DNA from: Oscillospiraceae bacterium
GTDB taxonomy: Bacteria > Bacillota > Clostridia > Oscillospirales > Ruminococcaceae
DNA length: 64,000 nt
Direction of reading: 5' to 3'
Assembly: GCA_017848055.1 (NCBI GenBank)
Contig: JAGALZ010000038.1
Location: forward strand, 1 to 64,000
Translations under genes and position numbers: made by a program
In this document: positions 35,224 to 44,327 of the stretch, one piece after another
How the letters are laid out: every line of letters begins with the position of its first letter
Numbering within the stretch: position 1 is the first letter of the stretch
Notes under the pieces: model-generated
Seen by the model: the letters and a program-made list of their open reading frames with translations, nothing else
The model's database searches: none
Told to the model about the DNA's origin: nothing

Positions 35224-36033
35224 TTATATAAGCACCTGGTCATCAGGACTGAACTGATTCATTACAGTCATAATGAGCAGGATGATTACCATAAGCACGA
35301 GTGAAATTGCGGCACCCAGATGCGGGTTGTAGGAGTTACCTAAGAACTGCATTTCGATAAGGTCGCCGATGAGCAGGTTTGAGCCGCCTCCGAGCATTCT
35401 TGAAATAATGAATGTTGAGATTGCAGGCACGAAAACCATTGTAATTCCCGATGTAATTCCGGGCAGACTCAGAGGAACAACTACTCTTGTAATAACTCTT
35501 CTTGAGTTACAGCCAAGGTCGGATGCTGCCTCGATAACGCTCTTGTCAATCTTCTCCATAACTGAATAGAGAGGAAGAATCATAAACGGCAGGTAGTTAT
35601 ATACCATACCTAAAACTACTGCGCCCGATGTATTTATAAGCTTATACGGGCCGAGTCCTATCATTCCGAGGAGATTGTTGATGATACCGTTATTGCCAAG
35701 CAGTGTCATCCACGCATATGTTCTCAGAAGGAAGTTCATCCACATAGGGAGCATAACGATAAGCAGCATTGTTGACTGCTTATGCTTTTCCATTCTCGAA
35801 AGTGCATACGCAAGAGGATATGCGACAACAAGGCAGATAACAGTTGCTAAAAGTGCGAGCCAGATTGAGCGGACAAATATATTTGCATACTGTCCTACAT
35901 CTGAAATATTCTGAATTGTCCACTGTCCGTCAGCTGTTCTGAATGCAAAGTACGCTACCATTATAAGCGGTACGAGGATAAATACGAGCATCCAAACAAG
36001 ATACGGTACAGAAAAAATCTTAAGCTGCTTCAA
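35224..36033 (-). CDS. potB: Spermidine/putrescine ABC transporter permease PotB
   Basis: A 269-residue permease with about six membrane segments. The EAA loop is EAASDLGCNSRRVITRVVVP, and LRTYAWMTLL and NYLPFMILPLY are typical of PotB. The start is TTG at 36033 preceded by GAGGAGGGAT. With PotC it forms the channel of the polyamine importer. Confidence 0.93.
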   Translation of the reverse strand: MKQLKIFSVPYLVWMLVFILVPLIMVAYFAFRTADGQWTIQNISDVGQYANIFVRSIWLALLATVICLVVAYPLAYALSRMEKHKQSTMLLIVMLPMWMNFLLRTYAWMTLLGNNGIINNLLGMIGLGPYKLINTSGAVVLGMVYNYLPFMILPLYSVMEKIDKSVIEAASDLGCNSRRVITRVVVPLSLPGITSGITMVFVPAISTFIISRMLGGGSNLLIGDLIEMQFLGNSYNPHLGAAISLVLMVIILLIMTVMNQFSPDDQVLI

Positions 36034-36038
36034 TTTAC

Positions 36039-37085
36039 TTATCCCTCCTCTGACTTCTTCATAATATGAATATCAAACGGGTCAAAGTCCATACCTATCA
36101 TAGCTCCGACAGGCTCTGCCTTTGTGGAATGAATCATCCACTTATGGTCAACGCCGTCTACTACCATTTCATAGTGAACGCCCTTGAACACTACAGATTC
36201 AACGATACCTGTAAGCTTTGCCTTTTCGGCAGGGATAACCTTTACGTCCTCAGGACGGATAACAACGTCTACTGTTTCGTTTGGTGCAAAGCCCTTGTCA
36301 ACGCACTCAAATCTCTTTCCTGTAAACTCTACAACGCAGTCCTGCGGCATACAGCCGTTGATGATGTTGCTTTCTCCGATAAAGTCAGCAACAAAGGCAT
36401 TGACAGGCTCATTATAGATATCAGTCGGAGAACCTACCTGCTGGATAACGCCGTTGTTCATTACAACGACAGTATCGGACATGGTAAGAGCCTCTTCCTG
36501 GTCGTGTGTTACATACACGAAGGTAAGCTCGAGAGCCTGCTGGATTTTTCTAAGCTCTGTCTGCATTTCCTTACGGAGCTTTAAGTCAAGTGCGCCGAGC
36601 GGCTCGTCAAGAAGGAGCACCTTAGGGTGGTTTACGAGCGCTCTTGCGATAGCAACTCTCTGCTGCTGACCGCCTGAAAGTCTGTTTACAGACCTCTTTT
36701 CAAAGCCCTTTAAGTTTACAAGCTCGAGCATCTCGCCTACTCTTTTAAGTATTTCCTTTTCGGGAACATTCTTTACTCTTAAACCGAATGCTATATTTTC
36801 ATATACATTCAGGTGCGGGAAAAGTGCATACCTCTGAAAAACGGTATTTACATTTCTCTTATGTGGAGGAAGGTCGTTAATACGTTTTCCCTCAAACATA
36901 ACATCTCCGCTCGTCGGTTCAAGGAAGCCTGCGATAATTCGCAGAGTTGTAGTCTTACCGCAGCCGGAAGGGCCGAGGAAGGTTACGAATTCTTTGTCCT
37001 TGATGTCAAGACTAATGTTTTTGAGGATTTGTTCTCCGTCCTCAAACTCAACAACAATATTTTTCAGACTTACTATATTGTCCAT
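36039..37085 (-). CDS. potA: Spermidine/putrescine ABC transporter ATPase PotA
   Basis: A 348-residue ABC ATPase. Walker [11 protein letters not shown]-loop [10 protein letters not shown], signature [15 protein letters not shown], Walker [12 protein letters not shown] and H-loop YVTHDQEEA are all intact. A C-terminal TOBE domain (about 240-340) with [10 protein letters not shown] matches PotA. First gene of the operon, with a consensus-like promoter at 37185-37213. Confidence 0.95.
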   Translation of the reverse strand: MDNIVSLKNIVVEFEDGEQILKNISLDIKDKEFVTFLGPSGCGKTTTLRIIAGFLEPTSGDVMFEGKRINDLPPHKRNVNTVFQRYALFPHLNVYENIAFGLRVKNVPEKEILKRVGEMLELVNLKGFEKRSVNRLSGGQQQRVAIARALVNHPKVLLLDEPLGALDLKLRKEMQTELRKIQQALELTFVYVTHDQEEALTMSDTVVVMNNGVIQQVGSPTDIYNEPVNAFVADFIGESNIINGCMPQDCVVEFTGKRFECVDKGFAPNETVDVVIRPEDVKVIPAEKAKLTGIVESVVFKGVHYEMVVDGVDHKWMIHSTKAEPVGAMIGMDFDPFDIHIMKKSEEG

Positions 37086-37184
37086 ATCCCAACAATCCTT
37101 TCTTTTACGAGTCGGCGAAAATTACTTCAAAAGATTTCCCCCGCTACAAAGCGTTAATACACTAAATTAAAACGCAATATATTT

Positions 37185-37213
37185 AATATAAAGGATAGCA
37201 CCCCTTTTGTCAA
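37185..37213 (-). promoter_or_regulatory. potABCD promoter
   Basis: Minus-strand TTGACA (37213-37208), 17-base spacer, TATATT (37190-37185); leader of about 95 bases. Confidence 0.8.
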
Positions 37214-37263
37214 TAGTTTTTTTCACAAATTTCCGACATTTTTTTCGCCCCTATTTCCCCCAT

Positions 37264-37294
37264 AAAACAAGCGGCAGGAGCCTGTCCTGCCGCT
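37264..37294 (-). terminator. Terminator of the LTA-synthase-like gene
   Basis: Minus-strand hairpin AGCGGCAGGA (37294-37285) / TCCTGCCGCT (37279-37270), 10 bp, followed by a short TTGTTTT tract; 25 bases after the stop. Confidence 0.75.
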
Positions 37295-37319
37295 GAAATT
37301 ATGACACTTATAAAAACCG

Positions 37320-39272
37320 CTATTGTTCGTACTTTTTGAACATCAGATAATACTGAACGATATTGTATTCCTCGAGCAAATCGCTATAGTCGCTCTTTTC
37401 GCCTGAGCGGTACCATTTGCCGTTTTCGCCCTTATATCCGAAGGCACTTATCGACGGCACCTTCTCCATAACGGTATCGAGATAACGCTGATATGCGGTC
37501 TTTGGCATATCGCAGACCTCGATGAGCTTGTTCGAGAGGTAGTTGAGGCTTATTTCAACATCCTGCTGCTCCTCAATATCGTAGTTTGCCCAGATAAAGA
37601 ACGGGGTCTGGTGGAGATTTGCGTTCTGTTCAGTCGAGAGGCTTCCAAGCCCTGCACCGAGAAGCTCCTCAGAGAAGGACTCGATATGCGGGTAGTGGTC
37701 GCCAAAGAACACGATAACAACATCTTCATCGACGCTTTCAAAATATGTGATAAGCTCCTTAAGTGCCTTGTCTGTTTCATAAATTGCAGAGAGGTATGCC
37801 TCGGCGGTATCGTCGTCGATATCCGAAAGCTCAATCGTCGGGTCGTCGAGAAGCTGGTAGGAAGCGTGGTTCTGCATGGTTGTCATAAAGAGAAACATCG
37901 GAACATCTGCCTGCTTCTGCTCGAACTTGCCGATTGCTTCTCTGAAAAGTGTGGCATCTGAAAGCTTGCCGTTTACATACTCGGCATTTACCTTGCCCAG
38001 GTCACGCTGGTAGAACTGGTTTTCAAAGCCTAAAAAGTCGTATGCCTTACCGAGATTCCAAAGTGTTGACGAACAGCCTGCCATTGACACGGTATCATAG
38101 CCGAAGGAATCAAAGTAGCTTACGAGTGAATCCTGCTTTGTTTTTACATACTGCGTGTAGGCGGCTGAGCCCATCGGGAAAAAGCCCATTGTATTGCCTG
38201 ACAGAAATTCAAATTCGGAGTTGCAGGAATATCCGCCGTAGGCTGAAACTGTCACATAGCCCTTTATTGTATTGTCTGTAAGGCTTCTTAAAAACGGCAT
38301 ATAGTCGTTATCGGTATCAAATGCACCGAGTCTTGCAAAGTCGGCAAACGACTCGTCCATAATTGCGATAACGGTAGGCGTTCTGTTCGGCTTTTCGTCC
38401 GTTACCTCGAAGGAAGAAAGGATTTCCTGAGCCTTCTTGTCAGAATATCCGTCCGGCTCTCCTGAACCGGAATTCATGACATCGAGGAAGAAGAGGTATA
38501 CATTTCCGGTATCCCGGTAAGAGGTGAAGTCCTCGTTGCCGGAGAAGTTGAACTTTATAATTCTGTTTTCAACACCGTAGTCGAGCACTCTTCCGCTTGA
38601 GAGGAGTATTCCGCCCAGAAGCACAGCCGACACTCCGCCGACTATTGCTCTTGGTTTTACACCAATCGGCTTTATCTTTGTGAAAACTGCGAGCAGGACA
38701 CTTGCGGCGAGATTTGCTACGGCAAGTGCGATAATCAGCGGGCCATAGCCTGCCGAAGCTGAGTAATCAGAGGAAATCTCCATAGCAGATGCGACGTTAT
38801 TTATATCCGATGCTCTTATCGGGGCGCCTCTGAAGGCAAACACAAAATACTGGAGCACTCCGAAAAACTCAAAGAACACCGTCAGTACTATATAATATAT
38901 CTTCGGACTTTTGAACAGGGCACTTCCGAGCAGATAGAAAATATAGATAAAAAGCGGTGAGAGGATTGCATAAAGAAAGCTTTCTTTAATGAAGAAGCTT
39001 CCCGTGCAGGTTTCGGTGAACATATAGGCATTGAGTGCCATAACAAGTCCCAGCGACAGACTTGTGTGCTGAGGTCTTTTCTTTTTGATTATTCCGAACA
39101 CGACAGCACCCACAGACGCTGCAAGAAGAACCATCAGCAGGACAAACGGTACCATAAGAGATGCCGAGTTCTTTATGTTACTCATACCATACTCGCCTAT
39201 CATTCCGACGGTCAGATTGACCGACATAAATGACAGAAGATACGGCAGAAGATACAAAAGCCAAGTTATCAT
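37320..39272 (-). CDS. LTA synthase-family membrane sulfatase-like enzyme
   Basis: A 650-residue protein with five to six N-terminal membrane segments (about 1-230) and an extracellular alkaline-phosphatase/sulfatase-fold domain (about 295-620). Metal-site motifs include IAIMDESFADF, GDHYPHIESFSEE and MTTMQNHASY. In LtaS of staphylococci the nucleophile is Thr in the context TSDSE; the matching segment here is SCNSE, with Ser349 in that place. The family transfers glycerol phosphate from phosphatidylglycerol to build lipoteichoic acid; other members make phosphoglycerol decorations. Monocistronic with AGATGAGGAG upstream of the ATG. Confidence 0.88.
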   Translation of the reverse strand: MITWLLYLLPYLLSFMSVNLTVGMIGEYGMSNIKNSASLMVPFVLLMVLLAASVGAVVFGIIKKKRPQHTSLSLGLVMALNAYMFTETCTGSFFIKESFLYAILSPLFIYIFYLLGSALFKSPKIYYIVLTVFFEFFGVLQYFVFAFRGAPIRASDINNVASAMEISSDYSASAGYGPLIIALAVANLAASVLLAVFTKIKPIGVKPRAIVGGVSAVLLGGILLSSGRVLDYGVENRIIKFNFSGNEDFTSYRDTGNVYLFFLDVMNSGSGEPDGYSDKKAQEILSSFEVTDEKPNRTPTVIAIMDESFADFARLGAFDTDNDYMPFLRSLTDNTIKGYVTVSAYGGYSCNSEFEFLSGNTMGFFPMGSAAYTQYVKTKQDSLVSYFDSFGYDTVSMAGCSSTLWNLGKAYDFLGFENQFYQRDLGKVNAEYVNGKLSDATLFREAIGKFEQKQADVPMFLFMTTMQNHASYQLLDDPTIELSDIDDDTAEAYLSAIYETDKALKELITYFESVDEDVVIVFFGDHYPHIESFSEELLGAGLGSLSTEQNANLHQTPFFIWANYDIEEQQDVEISLNYLSNKLIEVCDMPKTAYQRYLDTVMEKVPSISAFGYKGENGKWYRSGEKSDYSDLLEEYNIVQYYLMFKKYEQ

Positions 39273-39389
39273 ATATCATAATCTCCTCATCTTTATATTT
39301 CGAAATCTTTTCTATTATACCCCAAATCACCTGCCACGTCAACTTTGGATAAAAATTTTATTTTTTACCGAAAAAGTTGTTTTAAGCTG

Positions 39390-39418
39390 TTGACAAATCG
39401 CATAGAATTATTTAAAAT
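39390..39418 (+). promoter_or_regulatory. Promoter of the lipoprotein gene
   Basis: TTGACA (39390-39395), 17-base spacer, TAAAAT (39413-39418). Confidence 0.75.
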
Positions 39419-39463
39419 ATTATGTAAAGATTCATAATTTTTCACAAGGGAGGATTTTGGTTT

Positions 39464-40078
39464 ATGAGAAAAAGAATTACTGCGGCGATTCTGTGCATTA
39501 CTTTATCGCTCACCGCAACTTTATCACTTACTGCTTGTTCATCAGACGACAGCTCAAAGCCTGACTCCTCTTCTTCGGTAAAACGTGACAATGACGAGCT
39601 TTTTGCTGATATTCTTGCAGGAAAGGGACAATTGGGTAGCCTAGCTTCATCCTTTACTCTTAACGGACACTTTGACAAGGCTTACGTTGCCGAAAACGCA
39701 CAGCTTGACTTTGACGGCTGGGTACAACTCGGACTTGTCGAGCAGTTCAGCTATGCAATAGAGCTTCTGAACATGTGGATGTACTACGGCGACGATGCGA
39801 GCATAAGATTTCAGCCATACGAGATAGTTGACGGCATTACTCTTTCGCTTTTCGAAAACAGCAAGACAGGCACTGACATGACGGTGCTCGATGCTGCGCT
39901 CTCATTTGCAAAGCCTTCAAATCCCGAATCTTACTATGATGCGCTGGGTATTGAGAAAAATACAGACGACAGCTCTGCTGATGACAGTTCGGATGAGCTC
40001 CCGGCTCAGAGTCAGCCTGAGATAACAGATGAGCCTTCCTCCGAGTCTGTACCTTCCGACGTTCAGCTGACAGAATAA
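39464..40078 (+). CDS. Uncharacterised lipoprotein
   Basis: I do not recognise the family of this 204-residue protein. It has a lipoprotein signal (MRKRITAAILCITL... ending LTAC, Cys25), a Ser/Asp-rich linker, and a globular region (about 45-165) with a repeated theme of LFADILAGKGQL and YAIELLNMWMY. The C-terminus (about 168-204) is a low-complexity Asp/Ser/Pro/Glu tail, probably disordered. It is monocistronic and membrane-anchored outside the cell. GGGAGG lies 9 bases before the ATG. Confidence 0.8.
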   Translation: MRKRITAAILCITLSLTATLSLTACSSDDSSKPDSSSSVKRDNDELFADILAGKGQLGSLASSFTLNGHFDKAYVAENAQLDFDGWVQLGLVEQFSYAIELLNMWMYYGDDASIRFQPYEIVDGITLSLFENSKTGTDMTVLDAALSFAKPSNPESYYDALGIEKNTDDSSADDSSDELPAQSQPEITDEPSSESVPSDVQLTE

Positions 40079-40081
40079 ATC

Positions 40082-40118
40082 TTAAGCCCTTTGATTTCAC
40101 TCAAGGGGCTTTTTTCAT
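40082..40118 (+). terminator. Terminator of the lipoprotein gene
   Basis: TTAAGCCC and TTGA pair with TCAA and GGGCTT (one mismatch), followed by TTTTTT. Confidence 0.85.
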
Positions 40119-40159
40119 CTGAGAAAGATAAATTTTTTTGAACAAATAACGTTTTCGTA

Positions 40160-40188
40160 TTGACTAGTTTGAGAAAAAACTGTATAAT
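40160..40188 (+). promoter_or_regulatory. Promoter of the oxidoreductase gene
   Basis: TTGACT (40160-40165), 17-base spacer, TATAAT (40183-40188); leader about 28 bases. Confidence 0.85.
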
Positions 40189-40222
40189 TTATATAACAAG
40201 ATATGAGAAGGAGGCATTCGCC

Positions 40223-40819
40223 ATGAATGTACTTATTGTTTATTGCCATCCGTCAAAGAAGAGCTTTACTGCAAAGCTTAAGGATGCATTTATTGAAGGA
40301 CTTGAAAAAGCAGGTCACAACTATGAAATCTCAGACCTTTACGATATGAATTTTGAATCGGCTATGTCCGAGAGCGAATACCTCTTCGACAGAGTCGGTG
40401 AATGCGGTGACTTCCGCCTTTCCGGTGACGTTGCAAAGGAGCAGGTTAAGATTCAGAGCTGTGACGCTGTTGCGTTCATCTTCCCTGTTTTCTGGTCGGC
40501 TTCCCCTGCTATGCTCGTTGGTTGGTTCCAGAGAGTTATGACAAAGGACTTCGCTTACGGCGATAACCCTAAGATGCCTTCACTCGACAAGGCAAGCTGT
40601 ATTGTCAGCCTTGCTGAGGATATGGAAACCGAACAGGGTAAGGCTCACATTGAAGCTATGAAGGCTACAATGCTCGGCTCAAAGATTTTCGCAAATGCAA
40701 AGCAGAGCGAAATCAACGTATACGACAAGCTCTCCGCTGACATTCTCCCTGCTGACGAGAGAGAAAAGCTTATGGAAGAGTACCTCAAGAAGGCTTACGA
40801 GCTCGGCGCAAACTTCTAA
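40223..40819 (+). CDS. Flavodoxin-like NAD(P)H:quinone oxidoreductase
   Basis: A 198-residue FMN/FAD protein of the NQO1/MdaB-like family. It begins MNVLIVYCHPSKKSFTAKLK, typical of the family (VLIVYCHP with KSF), and has the IFPVFWSASPAMLVGWFQRV segment, which lines the flavin and carries the conserved PxFWxxxPAMLKGWxDRV pattern. It transfers two electrons from NAD(P)H to quinones or electrophiles, a detoxifying role. ATG 40223 follows AAGGAGG. Short leader and strong promoter suggest a single-gene transcript. It is followed by a palindromic element. Confidence 0.9.
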   Translation: MNVLIVYCHPSKKSFTAKLKDAFIEGLEKAGHNYEISDLYDMNFESAMSESEYLFDRVGECGDFRLSGDVAKEQVKIQSCDAVAFIFPVFWSASPAMLVGWFQRVMTKDFAYGDNPKMPSLDKASCIVSLAEDMETEQGKAHIEAMKATMLGSKIFANAKQSEINVYDKLSADILPADEREKLMEEYLKKAYELGANF

Positions 40820-40824
40820 TACAA

Positions 40825-41160
40825 CAAAAAAACAAATCCGTACCTGTCTTAAAGGTATTGTTTATACAGATGTTTTATATGTATGCATCGGGGGAAACCT
40901 TTCTGAAGAAAGTTTATCCCCCGTACCCCCTTACAAAGACTTTTGATACAATTTCAGCCCCATAGGGTACATATCACCTGACTGAGAAAACGAACTCTCT
41001 TCTAATGATACATACCCTATGGGGCTGAATTTTTATATTAAAAGTTTTCGGAAAGGAGTTTGAGGAAAAACCATTTTTCAAAAGGGTTTTCCTCAATAAA
41101 TACACATCAAAACATCTGTACGAATATGCTCTTTACGGCAGGTACGGATTTTTTTATTGT
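40825..41160. repeat. Palindromic multi-stem element (about 330 bp)
   Basis: Between two convergent genes lies a stretch with no frame but strong symmetry. Outer stem: 13 bp perfect (40834-40846 with 41139-41151). Next stem: 12 bp perfect (40865-40876 with 41109-41120). Inside are three hairpins: 40890-40922 (G5/C5 ends), a central one with 17-bp perfect arms (40953-40969 with 41013-41029) extended by TATCA/TGATA, and 41061-41095. The layout, ends and lack of coding content fit a MITE-like or dispersed intergenic repeat; a long structured RNA is also possible. The 3' arm ends in TTTTTTT, so it can act as a terminator. Confidence 0.75.
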
Positions 41161-41529
41161 CTATTTGTCTGAATCAAGATATTTTTTCAGTGCCTCAAAG
41201 GTTTTGTCACTGATGACATGTTCCATTTTGCAGGCATCCTCGGAAGCAGTTTCGGCATCGACACCGAGCTTTGCAAGCACGGCTGTAATAACATTATGAC
41301 GCTCGTAAATCTTCTCGGCGAGCTCTTTTCCCTCATCGGTAAGGCTGATATATCCGCTTTTGTCCACGGTGATAAATCCGCCGTTTTTGAGTATTCCGAC
41401 TGCACGGCTGACGCTGGGCTTTGAATAGCCCATATACTCACAGATATCTATTGAGCGCACATCGCCCGTTTTTCTTGACAGAATCAGTATCGTTTCAAGA
41501 TACATTTCTCCCGATTCCTGAAGTACCAT
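41161..41529 (-). CDS. mntR: MntR/DtxR-family metal-dependent repressor
   Basis: A 122-residue protein, MVLQESGEMYLETIL then a winged helix with DICEYMGYSKPSVSRAVGILK and the metal-binding dimerisation region (YERHNVITAVLAKLG, EDACKMEHVI). It lacks the C-terminal SH3 domain, as MntR does. With Mn bound it represses metal import or activates export genes. The frame is open 11 codons upstream; ATG 41529 follows GGGGGCGG and gives the family start. Downstream of mntP with a 68-bp gap, probably one transcript. Confidence 0.88.
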   Translation of the reverse strand: MVLQESGEMYLETILILSRKTGDVRSIDICEYMGYSKPSVSRAVGILKNGGFITVDKSGYISLTDEGKELAEKIYERHNVITAVLAKLGVDAETASEDACKMEHVISDKTFEALKKYLDSDK

Positions 41530-41597
41530 ATCGCCGCCCCCAAATTCTATAGTATAAGACATTATACCACAAAACGCTCAATTTTTCAAGCAATATT

Positions 41598-42164
41598 TTA
41601 AAGCCACAGTCCGAAGTGCTCGAGTACAATCTTAACGCCCAGGAATATAAGCACGACTCCGCCTGCAAGCTGGGCTTTGGAATTATACTTGGTGCCGATG
41701 ACGCTACCCGCCTTGACACCTATTGCAGACAGTGTAAACGTAACTATACCGATAAAAATCACCGCTGCGACAATGTTTACATCAAGCATTGCAAACGAAA
41801 CTCCGACAGCAAATGCATCTATACTTGTAGCCACCGCAAGCGGAAGCATTGCTTTTACACAAAGCGAGCAGTCGCTTTTTCCCTCGTCCTTTGAGAGGGC
41901 TTCCTTTATCATATTAAGTCCGATTACACAAAGGAGTGAGAACGCAACCCAATGTGCAACCGAATTCACTACCGACGCAAACGCCGAGCCGAGCAGGTAT
42001 CCGAGTGTCGGCATGAGTGCCTGGAAAAAGCCAAACCAGCCACCGACAATGCACATACTCTTCAGGCTCGTTTTTTTCATAGACAGTCCCTTACAGACCG
42101 AAACCGCAAAAGCGTCCATAGAAAGGACAACCGCAGTTATAAGAATCTCGACTATTCCCATCAA
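41598..42164 (-). CDS. mntP: Manganese efflux pump MntP
   Basis: A 188-residue six-segment membrane protein made of two repeated halves. The conserved acidic motifs SMDAFAVSVCKG and TSIDAFAVGVSFA bind Mn, and LTLSAIGVKAG-like FTLSAIGVKAGSV is present. It exports excess Mn. Linked to MntR downstream. Start is ATG at 42164 or the next codon. A consensus promoter with a possible palindromic operator lies 70 bases upstream. No yybP-ykoY manganese riboswitch motif was recognised. Confidence 0.93.
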   Translation of the reverse strand: MMGIVEILITAVVLSMDAFAVSVCKGLSMKKTSLKSMCIVGGWFGFFQALMPTLGYLLGSAFASVVNSVAHWVAFSLLCVIGLNMIKEALSKDEGKSDCSLCVKAMLPLAVATSIDAFAVGVSFAMLDVNIVAAVIFIGIVTFTLSAIGVKAGSVIGTKYNSKAQLAGGVVLIFLGVKIVLEHFGLWL

Positions 42165-42218
42165 TCTATCCTCCGCAACACAATGACTCTATATAAATAT
42201 ACATTTCATATATAAGCT

Positions 42219-42261
42219 TTAGACCTAAGGAGATTTTAGCACAGACAAAATTTCTTGTCAA
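42219..42261 (-). promoter_or_regulatory. mntP-mntR promoter with possible metal-repressor site
   Basis: Minus-strand TTGACA (42261-42256), 17-base spacer, TAAAAT (42238-42233). At the start site lies TTAGGTCTAA (42228-42219), a TTAG/CTAA-type short palindrome that fits a DtxR/MntR-type half-operator; low confidence for the operator, high for the promoter. Confidence 0.7.
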
Positions 42262-42339
42262 CATAAAAAATATCTGCATAATCCATGTACAAAAGTCAGA
42301 TAATATCAAAAACCAAAGGAAAGGCTTAGTGGTACATTT

Positions 42340-43692
42340 ATGAAAACACCAATGTCACGAAGAGCATGGATTCGTCTGCTTTTATTTCTTGGTACGGCGA
42401 TACTGCTTTTGCTTGTAAAAAACATTATGCTTATGCGTGAAAACTCTCAGAGTGCGCTAATCATTGAAACCGGCTATCTGCGTGCGGTCGAGGAGCTTTC
42501 TCAGGCAACGGAAAACATTTCAAACACACTTTCAAAGGAGCTGTATGCGGCAACTCCTCAGATGCAGTCAAGGCTTTCAGCAAAGCTTCTGGCTGAGGCA
42601 GGTGCGGCAAAAACTGCACTTTCTCAACTCCCCGTTTCGGGAATGAGGCTTGAAAACACGAACAAATTCCTATCACAGGTCGGCAACTACGCAGTTTACC
42701 TGTCAGAGAAATCCGCAAAAGGCGGTGACATCACCGACGAGGAATACAAGGCACTTTTTCAGCTCTACGAATACTCAAAGAGGCTGAGCACAAATATGTG
42801 GTCTATAGAACAGATGATTTCAGCAGGAAAAATAGAGCCCGAGGAAGTTGCAAGCTCACTTACAAACAGCGACATACAGTCGGGTGACGTACCTGATGTG
42901 ACAGACGGCTTCCTTGAATTCGAGGAAGGCTTTTCCGACTATCCGTCGCTTATTTATGACGGGCCGTTTTCCGACCACATTATGCAGAAAAAATCTGCTA
43001 TGCTAGAGTCTCTGGACGAGGTTAGCGTAAGCGGTGCAAAGGCGGTTGCTTCAAAGGCACTCGGAACAACCCCGTCAAAGCTTTCAGAGTCGGGCGACGA
43101 GGCTTCCTCTATTGATGCGTACTCCTTCAAGACCGACGAGGCGAGCATAAGCATCTCAAAGAAGGGCGGGCTTATCGTATATATGCTGAAAAACCGAAAT
43201 CCTTCGGACAGTAAGATTTCAGCAAAAGACGCTATTTCAAAAGCGGACAAGTATCTTGACTATCTTGATATTGACAACATGGAAGTGACCTACTATGAGT
43301 CGCTGGGAAATGTATGCACGATAAATTACGCCTACAAGGACGACGGTGTTATTGTTTACGGCGACCTTATCAAGGTAAAGGTTGCTCTGGACAACGGTGA
43401 AATCCTCGGTTTTGATGCGAGGGGCTTTATCATGAACCACCGTGAACGGGATTTCAAAAAGCCGAAACTTTCGGAAGACGAGGCAAAGAAGAGCGTTTCT
43501 AAAATGCTTGAAATCGAGAACGTAAAGCTTGCGTCAATTCCTCTTTCTGACACAACCGAGGGCTACTGCTACGAATTCACCTGCGTGAACAAAAGCGACA
43601 ACCATGTTCTCATCTACGTTGACTGTATGACGGGAGAGGAAAAGGAAATCCTTATGCTGTTTGAGTCCGAGGGCGGAACACTTGCAATGTAA
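42340..43692 (+). CDS. ypeB: YpeB-family spore germination protein
   Basis: A 450-residue protein with one N-terminal membrane segment (about 11-30), a helical domain, the family motif YPSLIYDGPFSDHI (about 206-219) and three PepSY-like repeats in the C-terminal half (SISKKGGLIVYML, ISKADKYLDYL, VYGDLIKVKVALDNGEILGFDARG, noted by cores). In bacilli YpeB anchors the cortex-lytic enzyme SleB in the spore membrane and is needed for germination. sleB is not beside it here. Its presence means the organism sporulates or descends from one that did. AAGGAAAGG lies about 17 bases before the ATG; a start four codons later is possible. Confidence 0.88.
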   Translation: MKTPMSRRAWIRLLLFLGTAILLLLVKNIMLMRENSQSALIIETGYLRAVEELSQATENISNTLSKELYAATPQMQSRLSAKLLAEAGAAKTALSQLPVSGMRLENTNKFLSQVGNYAVYLSEKSAKGGDITDEEYKALFQLYEYSKRLSTNMWSIEQMISAGKIEPEEVASSLTNSDIQSGDVPDVTDGFLEFEEGFSDYPSLIYDGPFSDHIMQKKSAMLESLDEVSVSGAKAVASKALGTTPSKLSESGDEASSIDAYSFKTDEASISISKKGGLIVYMLKNRNPSDSKISAKDAISKADKYLDYLDIDNMEVTYYESLGNVCTINYAYKDDGVIVYGDLIKVKVALDNGEILGFDARGFIMNHRERDFKKPKLSEDEAKKSVSKMLEIENVKLASIPLSDTTEGYCYEFTCVNKSDNHVLIYVDCMTGEEKEILMLFESEGGTLAM

Positions 43693-43716
43693 ACTAAACT
43701 GAAAGGAAGAATAAAA

Positions 43717-44319
43717 ATGAACACAGTTTTTGACCAGAGCAAAACAAAGCTCAACCTTATGAAGGCATTTGCCGGAGAATGCCAGGCAAGGACACGTTAC
43801 GACATGGCATCATCACAGACAAAACAAAAGCTTTATGTAGTCAGTGCACTTTTCAAGTTCACAGCAAATCAGGAAAAGGAGCATGCTGAGATTTTCTACA
43901 ACCACTTAAGCCCTTGTGCGACACAGAACATCTGTGTTGACGGAACCTATCCTGTTGATATCACGACTGATGCTGCAAAGCTTCTGCGTATGGCGGCACA
44001 CAACGAAAACGAGGAGCACGATGCGGTTTACGCATCCTTTGCTCTTGATGCCCGTGAAGAGGGCTTTGCAATGATTGCTCAGGACTTTGAGAACATCGCA
44101 AAAATCGAAAAGACTCACGCTAAGAAGTTTGAATACTTCGCTTCGCTTTTAGAGCAGGGACAGCTTTTCGTTTCAGATGTCATGACAAAGTGGATGTGCC
44201 TTAACTGCGGCTATGTACTTGAGAGCAGAGAGGCTCCTGCTGTTTGTCCTGTCTGCAAGCACGACAGAGGCTACTTTATAAGACTTGAGCTTTCTCCATG
44301 GCGTAAATCAGAAGAATAG
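43717..44319 (+). CDS. rbr: Rubrerythrin
   Basis: A 200-residue rubrerythrin. The N-terminal ferritin-like domain carries the diiron ligands in AGECQARTRYD, QEKEHAEIF, AAHNENEEHDAVYASFALDAREEGF (core ENEEHDAVY) and IAKIEKTHAKKFEYF. The C-terminal rubredoxin-like domain binds one Fe by CLNCGYV and CPVCKHDRGYF. It reduces hydrogen peroxide to water in anaerobes. GAAAGGAAG precedes the ATG; the gene is 24 bp after ypeB and may be partly co-transcribed, ending at a bidirectional terminator. Confidence 0.95.
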   Translation: MNTVFDQSKTKLNLMKAFAGECQARTRYDMASSQTKQKLYVVSALFKFTANQEKEHAEIFYNHLSPCATQNICVDGTYPVDITTDAAKLLRMAAHNENEEHDAVYASFALDAREEGFAMIAQDFENIAKIEKTHAKKFEYFASLLEQGQLFVSDVMTKWMCLNCGYVLESREAPAVCPVCKHDRGYFIRLELSPWRKSEE

Positions 44320-44327
44320 GACACAAA

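Noticed and set aside
41677..42186. A 169-residue open frame on the plus strand over mntP
   Set aside because: It is antisense to a clear MntP gene and its composition mirrors that gene; a shadow frame.
42165..42339. A yybP-ykoY manganese riboswitch before mntP
   Set aside because: The leader is only about 60 bases and has none of the conserved loops.
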